From positions 112,542,965-112,606,964 of the forward strand of contig NC_044572.1 of assembly GCF_901933205.1 (NCBI RefSeq): 64,000 nucleotides of DNA, in the 5' to 3' direction. The position numbers and the translations under genes are program-made. This DNA is from Camarhynchus parvulus (Eukaryota; Chordata; Aves; Passeriformes; Thraupidae). The notes below the pieces were generated by a model. The model was given only the letters and a program-made list of their open reading frames with translations. It did no database searches and was not told the origin of the DNA. Shown here one piece after another: positions 36,101-50,479 of this stretch (positions within the stretch are counted from its first letter, which is position 1; every line of letters begins with the position of its first letter).

Positions 36101-37515
36101 GGGAGGAGGTCTGAAGAAGATCAGATACACAGTGGGGGAAGGAGGAATTATTGTCCCACTTAAAGTCTTATGGGCTGAGTGTTTATTTTTATGGTAGATC
36201 ACTGTAAATTGTGTAACTCTTAAAAGAATTCATGAAGATTTAACTTGCTTTATGCTTTTCTGAATTTTTCCTTTTCTTTTGGTGCTGGAAAGAAAATCTG
36301 TGAAGCATATTGAAAAGAGAAGAAAAAATACCTCAGGACTTGGCCAGGATATATGCTTTGATATCTTGTTCTTTAAAACCTGTTTCTATTTCAGACAAGA
36401 AGTTGTTCAGCTACATACTGAAATAGTATTTTAGGCATTATATTATACTCTGATCCACCAGTGTGTTCCTCTGTTTTCATGTAACCGCAACAATTTAAAT
36501 GGAACAATATTCCAAACTACAGTGCTTTTCTGTAATATTCTCAGTAATACATTATCACACCTGTCATGTAATTACAAATGAGTAATATAGCCTTTTGTTA
36601 CATAATTTCATAATTTGCATAGGTTGTTAGGGCTGAGTGTAGGATTTAGAACTGCTCTTAAGCTCTCCTAAATATGATCTTGGATTTCCACATTTCCTGA
36701 GCCTTCAGCAAGTCATGTGCTCTTGAAACAGCAAAGCCCTTTACCTGATATCTAACTTTAGCAAATAAATCTGTACCACTGTGGTCAGAGGAATATAGCA
36801 TTTCTCTCAGTTACTGTACCCTCAAAAATTTCTCTCTCTGGTGCCCTAACCTTTTCACCACATTTAATACATCTAATACAGTTTTGCATGAAAATCTTAT
36901 AAAGGTCCATTAACTAAGGTTTGTGCAATGTTTTGCATGATGCCCACAAGTTATTATATGACTATTGGAGGTATAGAATAAGATCTTAAATGAACAATGT
37001 TTTCAAAAGCTTAAATAAAATTTTTCTCTATGGTGTTGAATTATATTGCAAAAGGAAACTTTTGCACAAGACAAAGTGAACAGTACAGAAGACACAGGTT
37101 TCAGGATATCATTTGCACAGCCCTCAAAGATTGCCAACTGAAACTCTGACAATGGAATAATCAGGCTGTTGCTGAAGTATTCAATATATGTTTGCTGTTG
37201 CTATAGGTGGTGTAGAAAATTATACTGAACTAACATCAGCATTTGTTTCCAGGTAGGGCAATAGCATTTGGAACCCACTGTGGCTGGAATATGTGTGAGC
37301 AGAAAGAAGCAGTATCCATCACTTACACTCTGTCTATCTGACTTTGGCTTTTCTCTCACCTATTATAACACTTCAAGGGTCGTGGTTGCTAGCAACTTCT
37401 TTCCAGAGCACCAGGTAATATTTCTTTCAATTGTTTCCCAATTATTATTCTATAATATAATATATCAACAATATATGAATTTTAGAAATATATTCAGATA
37501 TATTTAATCATATAA
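33180..37515. other. AT-rich gene desert
   Basis: No gene or repeat family recognised. Confidence 0.5.
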
Positions 37516-37520
37516 TATAT

Positions 37521-37556
37521 GTAATCAGAATATATTCAGAAATATATTCTGATTAC
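37521..37556. repeat. Perfect 16-bp inverted repeat with 4-base loop
   Basis: GTAATCAGAATATATT, loop CAGA, then the exact reverse complement. It lies in an ATATTC-rich run from 37440 onward. It may be a slipped-strand product or part of a small hairpin-type transposon. Confidence 0.95.
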
Positions 37557-37559
37557 ACT

Positions 37560-40500
37560 GCAGCATACTATATTTGTGGTTGTTTGGCTTTTTTTTAAAG
37601 AGATTGTGTCAAAATATTTGTTTTTAACATTTGAAAAATGTTAATTTTTTTAATGCATACATTTTTCTATCTGGTAGTTTCTCTGTCAGTCTAGGAAAGA
37701 TGCATACCAATACTTTTAAATTTGACTGGGAAAGTTAATCACATTACTTCATGTATAGTTTTCTTACTCTTTAATTCCATGTCCACAGGATCAAAGGCCT
37801 GGCAACTTTCTTTGACTTGAGTCACAGCCTGTTTTTTCTTCAGAAAGAGACTATTTTTATTTAAATGCTTAACCTTAGGTGCCTATATTTGAAAAATTTT
37901 GTGTTAGTGATTATGAATACACTTTCAAAACAGATCAGACTAAGAGATGTCACTTAAAAATTATAGGTTAGCAAATGCTGCTAGAGCATGAGAAAGAACA
38001 GCACATATTATGGTTGGAACTGTCAACTGCATTTTTACCTATTCTAACTTTGCATTTTTAGTCAAGATGCAATACTTTGCTTTGTTGAAAACTGTTTTTT
38101 CAGAGTTGTTAGCAATTTCACCACTTGAACATCTCAGATGAAATTAAAAGAGTTTAATTTGCAGAAACTATGGCTTAAAATTTTTGAAGGCTCCTATAAA
38201 TGACATTGGGATATAGACAAACTGCAATCACAGGCTTACTACGTTAGGTGGTAAATTTTCTCCCACATTTTATTTAGCTCATGAAAAAAATAATGTCTTA
38301 TACTCAGGGGTGCCAGCAGTGATCCTGAGCACAGTAATTGTCTATTTTGTCCTCTTTTTTTTTCTGTCACATAGTGTTATTGCCTCTTGGCTGAATATGG
38401 ATTTACATTACCAAGGAATGGTAGCTATTTGTCAGTGCTGTTATATAGTATTATAAATTCAAGTTCATGGATTTTTCTGGCCTGGCAAAATATATTAAGA
38501 GTATTCCATCCAAAATCCATGAAAATGACATTGCTGAGTGACCAGATATGTCTTAAAAATATTGCTTTCAGCATTAGAGCAAAACAGACAATAAAGCCTC
38601 TTCTTTCTCTCTAGACCTGTCTGAAAGATTTGCAACAGAGTGATCCATCTTTGTGTGTCCCAAGCTCTTATTCTGGGAGATTGCATCTATGGCTGTGTAC
38701 CTCCTTTAGGAATAGGATGACAAAACATACAAGCTATGACTCTGTGTGATTATTGGAGGAAAAAATTTGAAAAACCTCCTGAGAGGCCAGATATTTGCTG
38801 TAGAAGCTTCTTTATTCAGACATCATGGTGTGCTTGCTGTATTAGTTGGGCTTTGCTATGAATTTCCAGCTATCTGCTTGAAGTGTTCTGTTTTGAAAAG
38901 AGAACAGTCAAATTCCTTCCACTGGAATTTATTATTATTTTTTTTAAATTATACAATTCTTGTTTTACCAACATTTCACAGTTTTCACACAGCACATGCT
39001 GATGTAGACCACTCTTGTCTACACAGGGAAACCAGCTATGAACATTAAAAACAATAACATCAGCTGCAGCTGTAGAGCAAAGCCTGCCTACCAGTGTGAA
39101 AGCAGGGTCTCACTGTGCTGGGTATTGTATGAACAACTTGTTGAACATGATTTCTGTCTCAGTACTCACAGGTTAAGTATGGAGAGGCAAAGTGTGATGA
39201 AGGGATAGAAGCTTTTTACCTGCCATACCTTCTAGATCCTATATTTTAGCCTAAGTGACATGGCTTAGAAACGTTGAGCCATGAAGAAGTAGAAGTATTA
39301 AGGTTGTAAAGCAGACTTTAAAGGTCTGAAAAGATCATCTAATTGGATAGGTGGAACCTCTTCAGTCAGGTACTTTATTTTTGTTTTAAGTAAACTGACT
39401 TCATGTACTACAAAAGCAATAAGGTATCAATTTATGGCCAGCACATGCAGTGGTTTCAGAAGGTAAAAGACATGTTTGATTGAAGGATTTGCTCTGTGTG
39501 AAGAAATAAATGTGTCAATTTTAATAATGTTAAATTGTTGCAAAAAATTGTTGGGTACAAGCCTTCAAAGTGCCAGGCTGGGAATTTGGTGCCTTTCCTT
39601 ACACTTGGACTTGTATCTTGATGTAGAGAGATATATTTTGTTATCCCCATTGCCAAAGAGGAAAGATGAAAGAGCATGTTTGGATGATGCTGTCACTGAT
39701 CTCACTTTTGGACTCAGTAAATTAAAATGGAAACCAGTGCATGAATGATCTTAGCTTTTTATATTGCTTTAGAATGATAGAGACCTGACTTGAGTTTTTT
39801 TTGAAAGTCACACTCAATTTTGTGTTTAGAAAATATGAAAAAATTTGTGCCAAGTAGGACAAGAAACAGCAAGAAAAGCCATGAATAATTCCAGAATAAG
39901 CAGCAGTAAATGCTTTTTACTGAGATTGGGATGGTATGGACCTGCCTTATTGCAGAAATGAGTTCAGCAGTACAATTTTATTTTGATTTTGCTCCAGCTA
40001 AGCTATGCAGAGATAGATTTGGAGCTGACATACATCTCAAAGCTGAGTATATAAACACAGAAAGTTTGTCTTTGCCTTTCTAGATAAACAGTTCTGGAGA
40101 CACAGAATTCTCCTGTGAGGTTCCCAGATCCCTGTCTTGGGACTGCAGAGTGGCTGGGTGGATTTAAATGTTATTGATATGCTTAAAAGGAAAATATATT
40201 CTACTTTTTTGATTGTGCTTAGGGATGATTGCTAATACTAAGTGGAATGACATAGCCATATTCATGTTTACAGTGCTGAAGTTATCTTAACTAACCTTAT
40301 GGTAGCAAAATGCACACTCAGATGTTATTATATTCTTTGCTATGATATAAACATTTTTATTTACACATCAAAAAGGAAGTGGCTTGTTTGTCCAGTTATA
40401 ACCCTTTAAAAATGCCTTAAGGAGCCCCTTCCTTGCTGAAGTGAATGTTTAATGCATTCACTCTTTGTGCCATGGCAACACATGCTCTCAGTTTCTTGGA

Positions 40501-43225
40501 ATGTGTATTTCTGCCTTGGCACCAGTTGTGTCAGCACCACCTGGAAAATAAACAGCATCCTTGGAGACTGTAAACAAAACATGGGAACACCACAGAGCTT
40601 GTGAGATTGCATTTTGTGTTCTGGTATGTGATAGAGATCACCTGGGAATGGCTTGTCAAGTCAGAGTTGTACACTATTCAGTGATACATGTTGCTACCCA
40701 TGAGATTTGACCCAAATGATAGCACTGAAAAAGTATTTGCTGCTGTGCAAAGAAGAGATTGTTTTGAAATAGAAATATGACTGAAAACAGATGATAGAAG
40801 AACTGTAAGATTTTAACCTGACCTCTGTTTTTCTTGGTTTCCTTATGCTTTCCTCATGAAATGCTTCAAATGAACAAATAATTGTAAAATTTCATTTTCT
40901 ATCTAACATGCACTTGTTGTATGGACAGTTCAAACAAATAATGCAAAACAAGGCTAAACTTTAGGAAACATAGAAGAAGTACCTACTGGTGGTTTAAAAA
41001 CAGTTAATAAAAGAGAATTTATTTCCCAAGAAAGTGTGCACTGCAGACATATTAGAGCATAATTTTTAAGACCATTTTAGTCCTCATAATTCCTTTTCTG
41101 TATCTGTCCTGCTCTGCTGTTATGCTGGACAATTTCATGAAAGCCTCTCCATTCAATGGCATATTTTAGGAATTATTTTCTGGTCCATTTAGTCTCTCCC
41201 TGATCTTACAGGTGGGAGAGTGAGCAAGTGGCTTGGTCAGTGCTTGGTTGGTGGCTGAGATTAAACCATGACAGTGATGCATCCTTCACTGTATTGGAAA
41301 TTGGTCTGTTCAGATCTTAAATGTGACTTAATCTGTGCTGGTTTAGTTGAGTAAAAGGAACAGCCTAAAGCAATGATCAAGAAAAATAAATAAATTCAAA
41401 CAGGAATGATGCTGAGAATTAATTACTGTTTCTCACAACTAGGCCAATGTAGCTTTCAGGTAACGAATTTGGAAGGAAATGGTTGAAAGATTGGGTTTTT
41501 TCCCACAGAACTTGATATTGTGAAAATCTTTATCATATCTGTCACGTATGCTCAAAAGTATAAATAGATAAAGGAGGGAATAAGGAAAAGCTAATGGAGA
41601 ATATATTCATCAACAACTGTTGAACACTATGATCTGTAAGCAATCTCTTGAGGATGCCTCTCATAATTTGGAATTTGGAAAGTTGGATAGGCCAGAGAAA
41701 GTATCTGTAATAGATGCTATATTTGTGGCCTTTCTCCCTAGGATTCTGATGGTCAGAGATTCTTGCTAAGCTGCTTTTTGGTCTGGCTTAGCCCCAAAGG
41801 CTTAAGTTCAAAGATTTCTTTTTTCTTCACAAAGATGAAAACCTTGCTTTTGTCATCCTGGCACAGGAGGATAGCAACACGTAAACTGGGTATTGTTGCT
41901 GTGAAGGTCCAAATAAGTCATGGTATTTTATCACAATGACTTAAAGCTAACACTCTTTCCTCCACCCCAAGGTTTTGTTGTTGACGCATGACCCTGTTTT
42001 ATTCTGCCATATACCAAACGTGTCTGCTGCTGAAGGATTTCTGAAGACTACATGTCAGGGTGGAGCTGTCTAAGAGCCACCTTCACCCACAAATTGTTAG
42101 GGTGAAATCTTTGAAACGTAACACATTGGCAGGAACCTTCAGAGTAACATTCCTCTGAAGCAGCACGTTCCACATAATTTCTGTTCTGTGCAGAAATGCC
42201 TTCTCTGCCCCTTAGCCACAGCACACTCTGCTGTGTTTCGTGCCAGCATTGCTCCTTCTGATATATTCCTTTACTAGATTGACTCAGTGTTAAGCCTTAG
42301 CTTTTTAAATGTCACAAGGATGTCATTAATTTCTTCTGTGCCTCAATGAGAACACAGTCATCAGGATTAACAAATTAATAGGAAACAATCGTACTGAGAA
42401 GACTAAAGACAATGCAACAACATAAGAAAATACATCCCAAAATTTCTGTATCTTCTACTGCAGTTTCCAACAGCATGCCTGTGATACTGATCTTTTTCTC
42501 AGTGATTTACATCTGCCAAGCAGTGAAACTGTTGTACTTTTTCCAACCATTTGAATATGCAGGCCCACTCATCTTAAAAATAATTCAGCTTTGAGTTTGT
42601 CTTTTTGTTCCTTTGATAGCTCTGTTACAAAGCAGTCTTCTCCTCAATGTGAGGGTGCTTTGGTCTCCTTCTAAGTGAGTATCTACTGTGCGTCTTTTAT
42701 TAGTCTCTTCAGTCAGCAAAGGTCCTATTGTTATGTAGTGATCTAGGTCCCCAAATTCAGATGGTACTTTCTGACAAATTCAGACCATAATTGTGTTTTG
42801 TTCTAGTAGGAGAGACGGTGTACCATGTTCAACATTATATTTGCACTTAGTTCCAAATATATTTTGACCTTGGTTCTCTGCAGGAAGGTGCTGAGACTTT
42901 TATTCAAACAATATACTACACTATTAGAATCAGGTACCTAAATTTCTTTTAAATCTCAAAATTTACAGGAAGAAAAGGTCAAATCAAGAGCTGAGAACTC
43001 AAACCTCATAATTTAAAAAGCTTTAAAAGTTTATTGAATTTTCTCACTGTAATCAGCCTAAATTACAATTATTTTCTAAAGAGTTTTATCAGCATCTCAG
43101 AATCACCCAAAGAGAGGATTCTCCAGTGCACTGTAAAATTTTAGATAAAACCATTTTATAATTTTTGCATCAAGATACTGTACTTTTAGAGCACCACTTC
43201 ATGTACTATTTCAGTAAATAGATTA
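37560..43225. other. AT-rich gene desert
   Basis: No gene recognised. Several open frames of 60-100 codons occur, none with a recognisable domain. Confidence 0.5.
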
Positions 43226-43232
43226 TACTGTC

Positions 43233-43860
43233 TGCTGTTGGAACTCAGGACATCCCTCTTGGTGTCCAGAGTTACCAGGACCCCTGCCAGGGGGCTCAGA
43301 GACCCTGGCATGCAGCCCAGAACACCTGTGGTTTTGATTGTGACCCGTGGAGCAAATTACCAGCTTTGTATGAAGACCTGAAAGCCACAGAAGTTTAAGT
43401 AGTGTAATGATAAAATTATCACTAGGTGAAAAAGTAGATTTTGGGGTTTTTAGAATAGGGGTTTTGGGGACAAGATGGAGGGACTTGGGTGTGTCCAGCC
43501 TTTCTTCTTCTTGGCCTCCATCTTCTGCTGTGATGTTGGCACTTTTAGATTGGTTTAGAGTAGAAGCTCACTGTCTAACATAGGTGATAGGTATTGGGAA
43601 GTAATTGTAAACATTGTATGCCTAGTTTTTAGTATAAAGACCCAACACTGCCCCGGGGGCAGGCAGAGTGCCTGGACTGTCTTGCTGAATGCACCTCAGC
43701 TGGACAGGAGAAAATATTTTATAGATAGGGAACAATAAACAACCTTGAGACCGAGAACTAAAGAACTCCAACTCATTCTTCAAATGTGTGGGCCGAAACA
43801 GAGACTTTTCATGTGTCTCAGGGCTGCAATAAACTGCAACCGTCTGAGAGTCTACCAACT
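43233..43860 (+). mobile_element. ERVL-like LTR, probably solo
   Basis: Layout of an LTR: a TATA box (TATAAA at 43633-43638), a GC-rich stretch with CCCCGGGGGCAG, then AATAAA at 43734-43739 and again at 43828-43833. I recall the motif runs TAACATAGGTGATAGG and AATAAACAACCTTGAGACC from abundant songbird ERVL LTRs. Ends are uncertain: CTGTC lies on both sides (43228-43232 and 43861-43865) and could be a 5-bp target duplication. No viral coding sequence flanks it. Confidence 0.8.
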
Positions 43861-43869
43861 CTGTCATTT

Positions 43870-46800
43870 TCTCCTATTTAACAGCTACACTTGTCCAGTT
43901 TAAGAAACTTGCTTAGTTAGTTTGTTTTATGTAATTAGTCAGATCAGGAATGTAGCTATTTCTCATCAGTTTTGTGTTTCTGCATAATATTAACTCTGGT
44001 TAGTTACCATTTACATAATCTTGGTTTTGAATTTTGAGAATGTTTATGAATTTCCATTTTGACATTTTAATGAAAATAGTTAGGGCAGAATGGTGTAGAA
44101 CTTCATTTGTTGAAAAAAATTACTTTTGAAATTTTTCTGCAATTAGAAAACATTTAAACCTGCTATGGACAAACAGATAAAGGCACATTTTATTGGAAGC
44201 CTGAATGGAGCAACATCTAGAAAAGTTTGAGCAGGAGATAAAGAGTGTTGTTGAAAGCTGCTACATGAGACAGCTCATGCCAGGTTTGGTAGTGGTTGAT
44301 GGTGTTAAACATTGCACGTGATCTGCCTGACTTAAGCTTTGGCTTTGATCTTGTTAATCACTTAGGATTTTCCTCCCTTTAATTTTGACTTCCGCTAGGC
44401 CAGGCTATAAACATAAATTCACTTATGTGCTTTAATCCACTGGGTCTTCCTGTCAGATCAATTTGTAAGGTATTGTAATAGAAGCTGAACCATTCTGATA
44501 GTAGGAGCTCTTAGATGAACGCTGGGCAGCACTGGTTCTATGTGTTTGGATCATTTACAGCTCTACATTTGTTATCATGTTGCTTCAGAATATTGAGTAG
44601 TATTAGTTGGTGAATAAAATCCTAGGTAACTGAAGCAGGGCAAAAAGGATTCTGGTGAACAGGAAATACTGAAAACTCTTGCCATTATGCAGTTTTCTTT
44701 ATGTGAAAGATGCACATTCATAACCCTCCCTTTAGTTTTCTGGTTGAGAATTCCTTCTGTATTCCCAGCTGATTCTAAATTTCTTGGGACTTGTTAGACA
44801 GTGGCCTGAATGTTGTTCTGTCTGTAGGCAAGTGATAAATGCAGACATCACTTCTTGGGAAAGTGGCCTGTGATCTCCCCAGCAGTACCACTCCTTGTGA
44901 ACATGCCAGCTTGCCTTCTGCTGCCTTCCCAGAGAATTTTCACTCAGGTCACCCAAAAGACATTTGATGGCCTAGTCACAGATAGTCTTAAATACAGATT
45001 AAAGCAATAACATCTTTCATGTGGAAAAAGAAGCTCTCTTAAAAAGGCTTGGATTGTGGAGGAAATAACATTTTTTTAGACTTAGCTCAAATATGCTAAT
45101 AGAAAAATTTCCACCTTTCTGACTTTTCATCTGCTGAGGACAAGTTTCAGTAGAAAAGACAGTTTATTGTTCCAGTTGAACATTTACTAACAATTTGTAC
45201 TGTTGAGTGCAAAACAAAACCTGATTCAAAACTTGTCATTAAACCTGTATCATACACACTTCTGCTTTTGGGAAGAAGAAAACAACATGTGACACAAGAA
45301 AATCAAAGTATTCATTACAATATTGGGGAATATATATATATATATATTTTGGCAAGTACAGTTTCATACCTTTGATATGATGGACAAATATGCACATGAA
45401 AATTACATTTTGGCTAATGGAAACTTAAGGGATTTGGATGAGTCTTGACTATCTTAGTCAGAACAAATTCCAGTTTTTGTAGTAACCAAGTGGAAACTTA
45501 ATGGAAAGGTTTTTTCTGCATAATTCTTTTGCACCTAAAATGATTGTCAGTGTTGCACTTTTGTCAAAATCCCAGAACATTACATTTACTTTATTGTACC
45601 CTTCTCTTAATGGATGAGAAATTCAAAGCATATTTCTAGCTACACTTTTTGGCAGATATTTTTCTTGAAGTTCATTTTATCAACTTATAGGTGAACTTAA
45701 TCCAGATCAAAATATATTTTGTGGTTTGGCTTGTAACATTAAACTATTGGCTTTTCTACCATGGCAAAATGAAAAGAAATAAGGCTATGACCATTTCATA
45801 ACAAGTGAGAGTGCCCACTAGGAAAGATGGCTTACTTGTCTTTAGATAAATAATTTTTTTGGAGCTGCACAACACATAGCAGCTTAGATGATGCATATTC
45901 TCCACTTTCCAATTAGTCTTTGCAAAACAGAAAGATCCAGGATTTGAATGTTCATTAACCTTGCTGTGTGAGCTGCTCAGACATCAGTCTTTAAAGGCTG
46001 GAACTGCAGTTATTTCAGTGAAAAATGAGATTCAAAGTGTTGTGAGAGTTGCCTGCAGATTGTTTAATGATGGCTTCAAAATATCAACAAGGGTAGAGAA
46101 AAATAAATTAGCTAATTTATTCTGATTCTGACACAGCTTTTGTGCTGTTTTCAGACTGAGCTCAGTGGTCCTTAAATTCCAACAGCTGTTTTACAAACTT
46201 ATATCCCATGACAAAGCCTATCCTCATCTTTCTTTTGCAGAATTAAAAACTGTGAGTGAACATGCTTTAGATATCTAATGTCCTTAATTCATTATTTTGT
46301 GTGCTAAAACCCCCAGGCAACAGCATGTAAAAAATCCTGCTGCCATTTGCACCTTAGTTTACTTGCTGTGTGATTTAGGGATTACAATAAATTTTATAGA
46401 GGAATATTTGGATTTCTGGAAGTGGGCTAGCCAATAGACAAGTTGCTTTCTCTTATATGCCAATGTTTGTTTAGAAGTCTTTGCATTCCAGTCCTCTGTC
46501 CAGTGTTATCCTGTGGAAGGATGTGCATAGGTAACTCCAGCAGTAGTGGAGAGGAAGAATCTCTCCTCTTCCCTTTCCTGGAGACAGCTCTTGCTTTTTG
46601 GCTGTTTCTGTGGCCCTGGCACCTTGACCCTCATCTACCACATTTGCAACAGAAAAGAACATGTGAAAGTATTATTTTGCCTCTAGACTATTGCCTGGAT
46701 GTGGATGAGCAAGTAATGCCTTAAAGGAGAAGACTCTGCTGTGCTGGTGAGATTGCTTAATTTTTTTCTCCTCCCAAGTAGGAGTAATTTCATTACTTTT

Positions 46801-46975
46801 TGCAATGAAATTGTACTTGTTGGTTTTGTGTGGCTGAAAGGGATAAAATCCTGGGAAAATCCAAAAAAAGTTTACTTGGTGTTAGTACATATTTAGCATG
46901 TGAAAGATATGTTTCCAAATCTAAAGATAGAAGGAAAAAGTAAAAGAAAAAACAATTCCCCGTATAAGAAAGATA
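43870..46975. other. AT-rich gene desert
   Basis: No gene recognised. A short (AT)n run lies at 45330-45348. Confidence 0.5.
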
Positions 46976-46980
46976 TGGAC

Positions 46981-47432
46981 CTTCTGGCATGAGTCCAGCA
47001 AAGGGTCACTAAGATGATTAAAGGATTGGTGGAGCATCTAATATTTAAAGAGAGGTTGGGAGACCTGGGTTGGTTAGCCTTGAGAAAAATTGGGGGGAGG
47101 TTGTTAATGCATATAAATAGCTGATGGGCAGGGAGTGAAGAAGATGAAGCCAAACTCTTCTTCAGTGGTATCTAGAAAAAAAAAACAAACCAGCAGCACA
47201 AATGGAAGTTCAGGAAATTTCACTGAAACATAAGAAAAAATTATTTTAATGTGAAGTTGATGAAACATCAGCACAGGTTGCTCAGAGATAGTGGTGTCTC
47301 ATCCTTGGAAATATTCAAAAGCCATCTAGACATGGTTCCAGGCAACCTGCTGTGGCTGACCCTGCTCTGAGCTGTGGGTTTGATTAGGTGACCTCCAGAG
47401 GCATGTTCCAACATCAGCTGCTCTGTGATTCC
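46981..47432 (+). mobile_element. CR1 LINE, old 5'-truncated copy
   Basis: CR1 landmarks remain in a diverged form: GAGTCCAGCAAAGGGTCACTAAGATGATTAAAGG-like start (46991-47024), GCACAGGTTGCTCAGAGATAG, CATCCTTGGAAATATTCAAAA, and a CTCTGTGATTCC end. An A-rich insertion lies near 47175-47190. Confidence 0.88.
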
Positions 47433-47439
47433 AAGTCAA

Positions 47440-50400
47440 TACCTTTACAAACTGTCTTAATGGTCTGTTTATACTGATCTGAACGGACACCAGTATCTGC
47501 TTGTTTATGTGTCTTAAGAGGCACTTGTAACAAATAAATGAATTTTTGGTCTACAGGAGATTTAATCTGGACTAACTGGTACTTGCTTCCTTTATTGTAA
47601 AAGAGAACAATATTCTTTGTTCTGTATGTGTAAGTCAGGGCATTTGACTGTATGCCGAAACCTAATTTTGCATCTATATAGAATAATTATGGGCTATAAC
47701 TGCTTTTATAAAGCAAGAGTTTGTACAACATTCATAATATTCAAGAAATGGTCTGTGCTGGGATCTTGGTGTTAAAAAGCTGGAATATTTCCAGAAGCTT
47801 ATAAGATCTGGGTTTGTGTAATGATGTTCACGTGTAGAACCAGAAATATATTTGTAGTTGTGCAACACAAGTTTCTAAAGTAATCCTCTAAAGTTTAACT
47901 ATCAACTTAATCTGAACAGATGCAAAAGGAATATTTTCCTTTCTTTCTTGTCAGGCTCAAAACCCAGTATGATAATTCAAGTGAAACAAGTAAATAACTG
48001 TTTGTATTTTAGGTAGTTAAAGAGTAATGCTATCAATCAATTCTGAAAATTAAGCCTGCAGTTCTATGTTTGTGTCACAGAAGTATTAATTCTCTTCAAG
48101 CTAACATTCCTTTACAGGCTAAGTCAGAGTGAAAACTGTATGAAAAATGTTGAAGTTTGCAAGTGAGTACACAGGGAAGTGATTTATCTTAGCAGGGAGG
48201 GAGCTAATCTCTTTCCAGTTTTTGTCTGGAAATTGATGGGTTTGTTTCACAGATAAGGCTCTGCCATCAAAGACAAACTGAAAAGAGGCACTGCAAAAGG
48301 CTTATGGGTGTGGACAGTATTTGTCAGTTCTAGCACAAGAGCAAATTTTATCATGAGTTATAAATATCTCGATGAAGCTAAGTGATATGAATAAATTTTT
48401 ATGACATTTCAAAAGTACCCCTTTTCAGCTGTTTTCTCAGTCTGATATTAAAATATGAGAAAATACAGAATGGCACATGACTGAAATTACAATTTTCAGA
48501 ATTATGTTTTGAGGTTGTCTTTGCCAGAGGTTGGGGCTGACACAGAAAATTTCCTGAGCATTGTACAACCTAGAACATTTTGCAATAGGCTGTATTCCAG
48601 AAATATTGCAAACTTTATGCTTTAAAAAGTGAGTCTCATTCTTAGATGTTAACAGAGAGCTCTTGAAAGCACTAGCTCAAATTCACTGTCGGTATAGTTT
48701 GTTTTACTCAAATCTCTGCTTTTTAGAAAGAAACAGCAGGGTTCTGTAGGAGAAGTCAAATGGGCTTGTTTTCCTTAGACAGGTTTTTGCATCAGTATTT
48801 CTGTTTGTTGAAATTAACTCACTTTAGATTTTCCTGCCTAGAATGGACAGAATTGGTCCCTCATGTCACAGATCTCTCAGGGGTTTCTTTTTCTGTCCCT
48901 GTGAGGCACCTTGTTTTGATATAACCCTTTATTTTGTGAATATTTAACTTTGCTACAGGAGTTCCTGCTTTAGGACACTAATAACAGAACAAAAACCTTG
49001 GTAATGCAATATTACTACGTCATAAACTTTGGGAAAAAGATTTTTTTCCTCTGTATTTGTCCACTAACTTCACATTAAGATTCTGAACTGAGCAGGATGC
49101 AGTGGCTAAATTTGATTCTTAGATGGGTACACATTTGCTATGCAGTGACTTCAATTTTCTCAATTTTCTTTAAATAGAAAATGTTGCCTTTTAAAATTGA
49201 AATATATTGGCTAATTACAGACATTGTGAGGAGGAAAAGATTCAAGCAGTGATTTGACACATACTTTGTATAAAAGAGACATTACTCTTTATCAGCATAA
49301 AGATATTAATCGTTCTTTTGACAACATGCACTGATAATTTCAAAGAAGTACTTTTAATGCTGAATAATGATTGTTGGCTTTCTTTTGAGCATCTCTGTTA
49401 TTGTACCTATGCTCTCCTAAAGTAAAGTTTTACTTTTTCATGCTTTAGTAGTGCTGAGTTTCTTGTAGACATTTGTGGAACAGCATGCTCATAATATCAC
49501 AGAAAGATCCCCTTGATCTTCTGTTGTTTTAATTTGCTGCAAGTCCCTGGGGTTTTAGGAGAGTAAGGCCAACTTATGTCAGCTGCCATGTGGCAAGCTC
49601 CCAGTTATGCAGTTTTTATGTTCTTGTTTTAAATGTTAGAAGAAACAGGATTTACTTTTTAAGATGTGATCATTATGCTGATTGTCCTGTTAAATTCTAA
49701 TCATGGCCTTTTTCCCTCATGCAAGCATTTTTGAGATTGCAGTTGTTTTTTTTTTTTTTCTCATTTTCTGTGAATCCAGAGTTAGTCTCAAAAGAGGGGG
49801 GAAAAAATTGGGCACCAATCAAGAAAAGAAGCTCTCCTCAGCTCAAAATATTTCACTTAAATGGTTTGATATGTTATTTTGATTGTAATCTTTTCTTATT
49901 TTACCGTTTTAAACATATGGTAAGTTTCTAAAATAAAAGTGTCTTCTAACCAAAGAACAGAAATTTCACTTAGAAAATAGCAGAATAAGTTACTTGAGAG
50001 CTTGTTTTTTTTTTTTGAGCATGTTAAGCATTTGAATGCATTGAACCAAATTTCCTCTGAACAGTTTCAATTTAGACAACTTTGAACTCAAAACCCTTGT
50101 CTCACTATTAGTTGCATTTACTTGAATGGGATTACTTGGGCAAAGGACACCGTTTGTGTCCGTTCGTGGACAGGTTGTCTGAAATCGACCAGTACCAAGG
50201 CAAATATTGCTCTGACTAAAGACTTCCTATTATAAGAGTTTAGCTCTGAATCCTTTGAAGATAACTAAAGCAAAAAGTATTTTCAGCCTCATTTGTCCCT
50301 TATCTACATCTGCTGCTGGCAGGAATTGTGTTTAGAAAAGGAATATTTATGAGGCAGTAATTCTCATCAAACACCTTGATTTTCATCTAGATGAGCTGCA

Positions 50401-50475
50401 CAAGCCCAGAGATGCAGTTCCTGAATTCAGGGATCTGTGTTTCTCCTGGGGAGCTGCAGTGTGTTAGCCACTGCT
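47440..50475. other. AT-rich gene desert
   Basis: No gene or named repeat recognised. A T run lies at 49746-49759. Confidence 0.5.
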
Positions 50476-50479
50476 GAGA

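Noticed and set aside
43233..43865. CTGTC as the target duplication of the ERVL-like LTR
   Set aside because: Not accepted as proven: the element would end CAACT rather than CA, so the boundaries are left uncertain.
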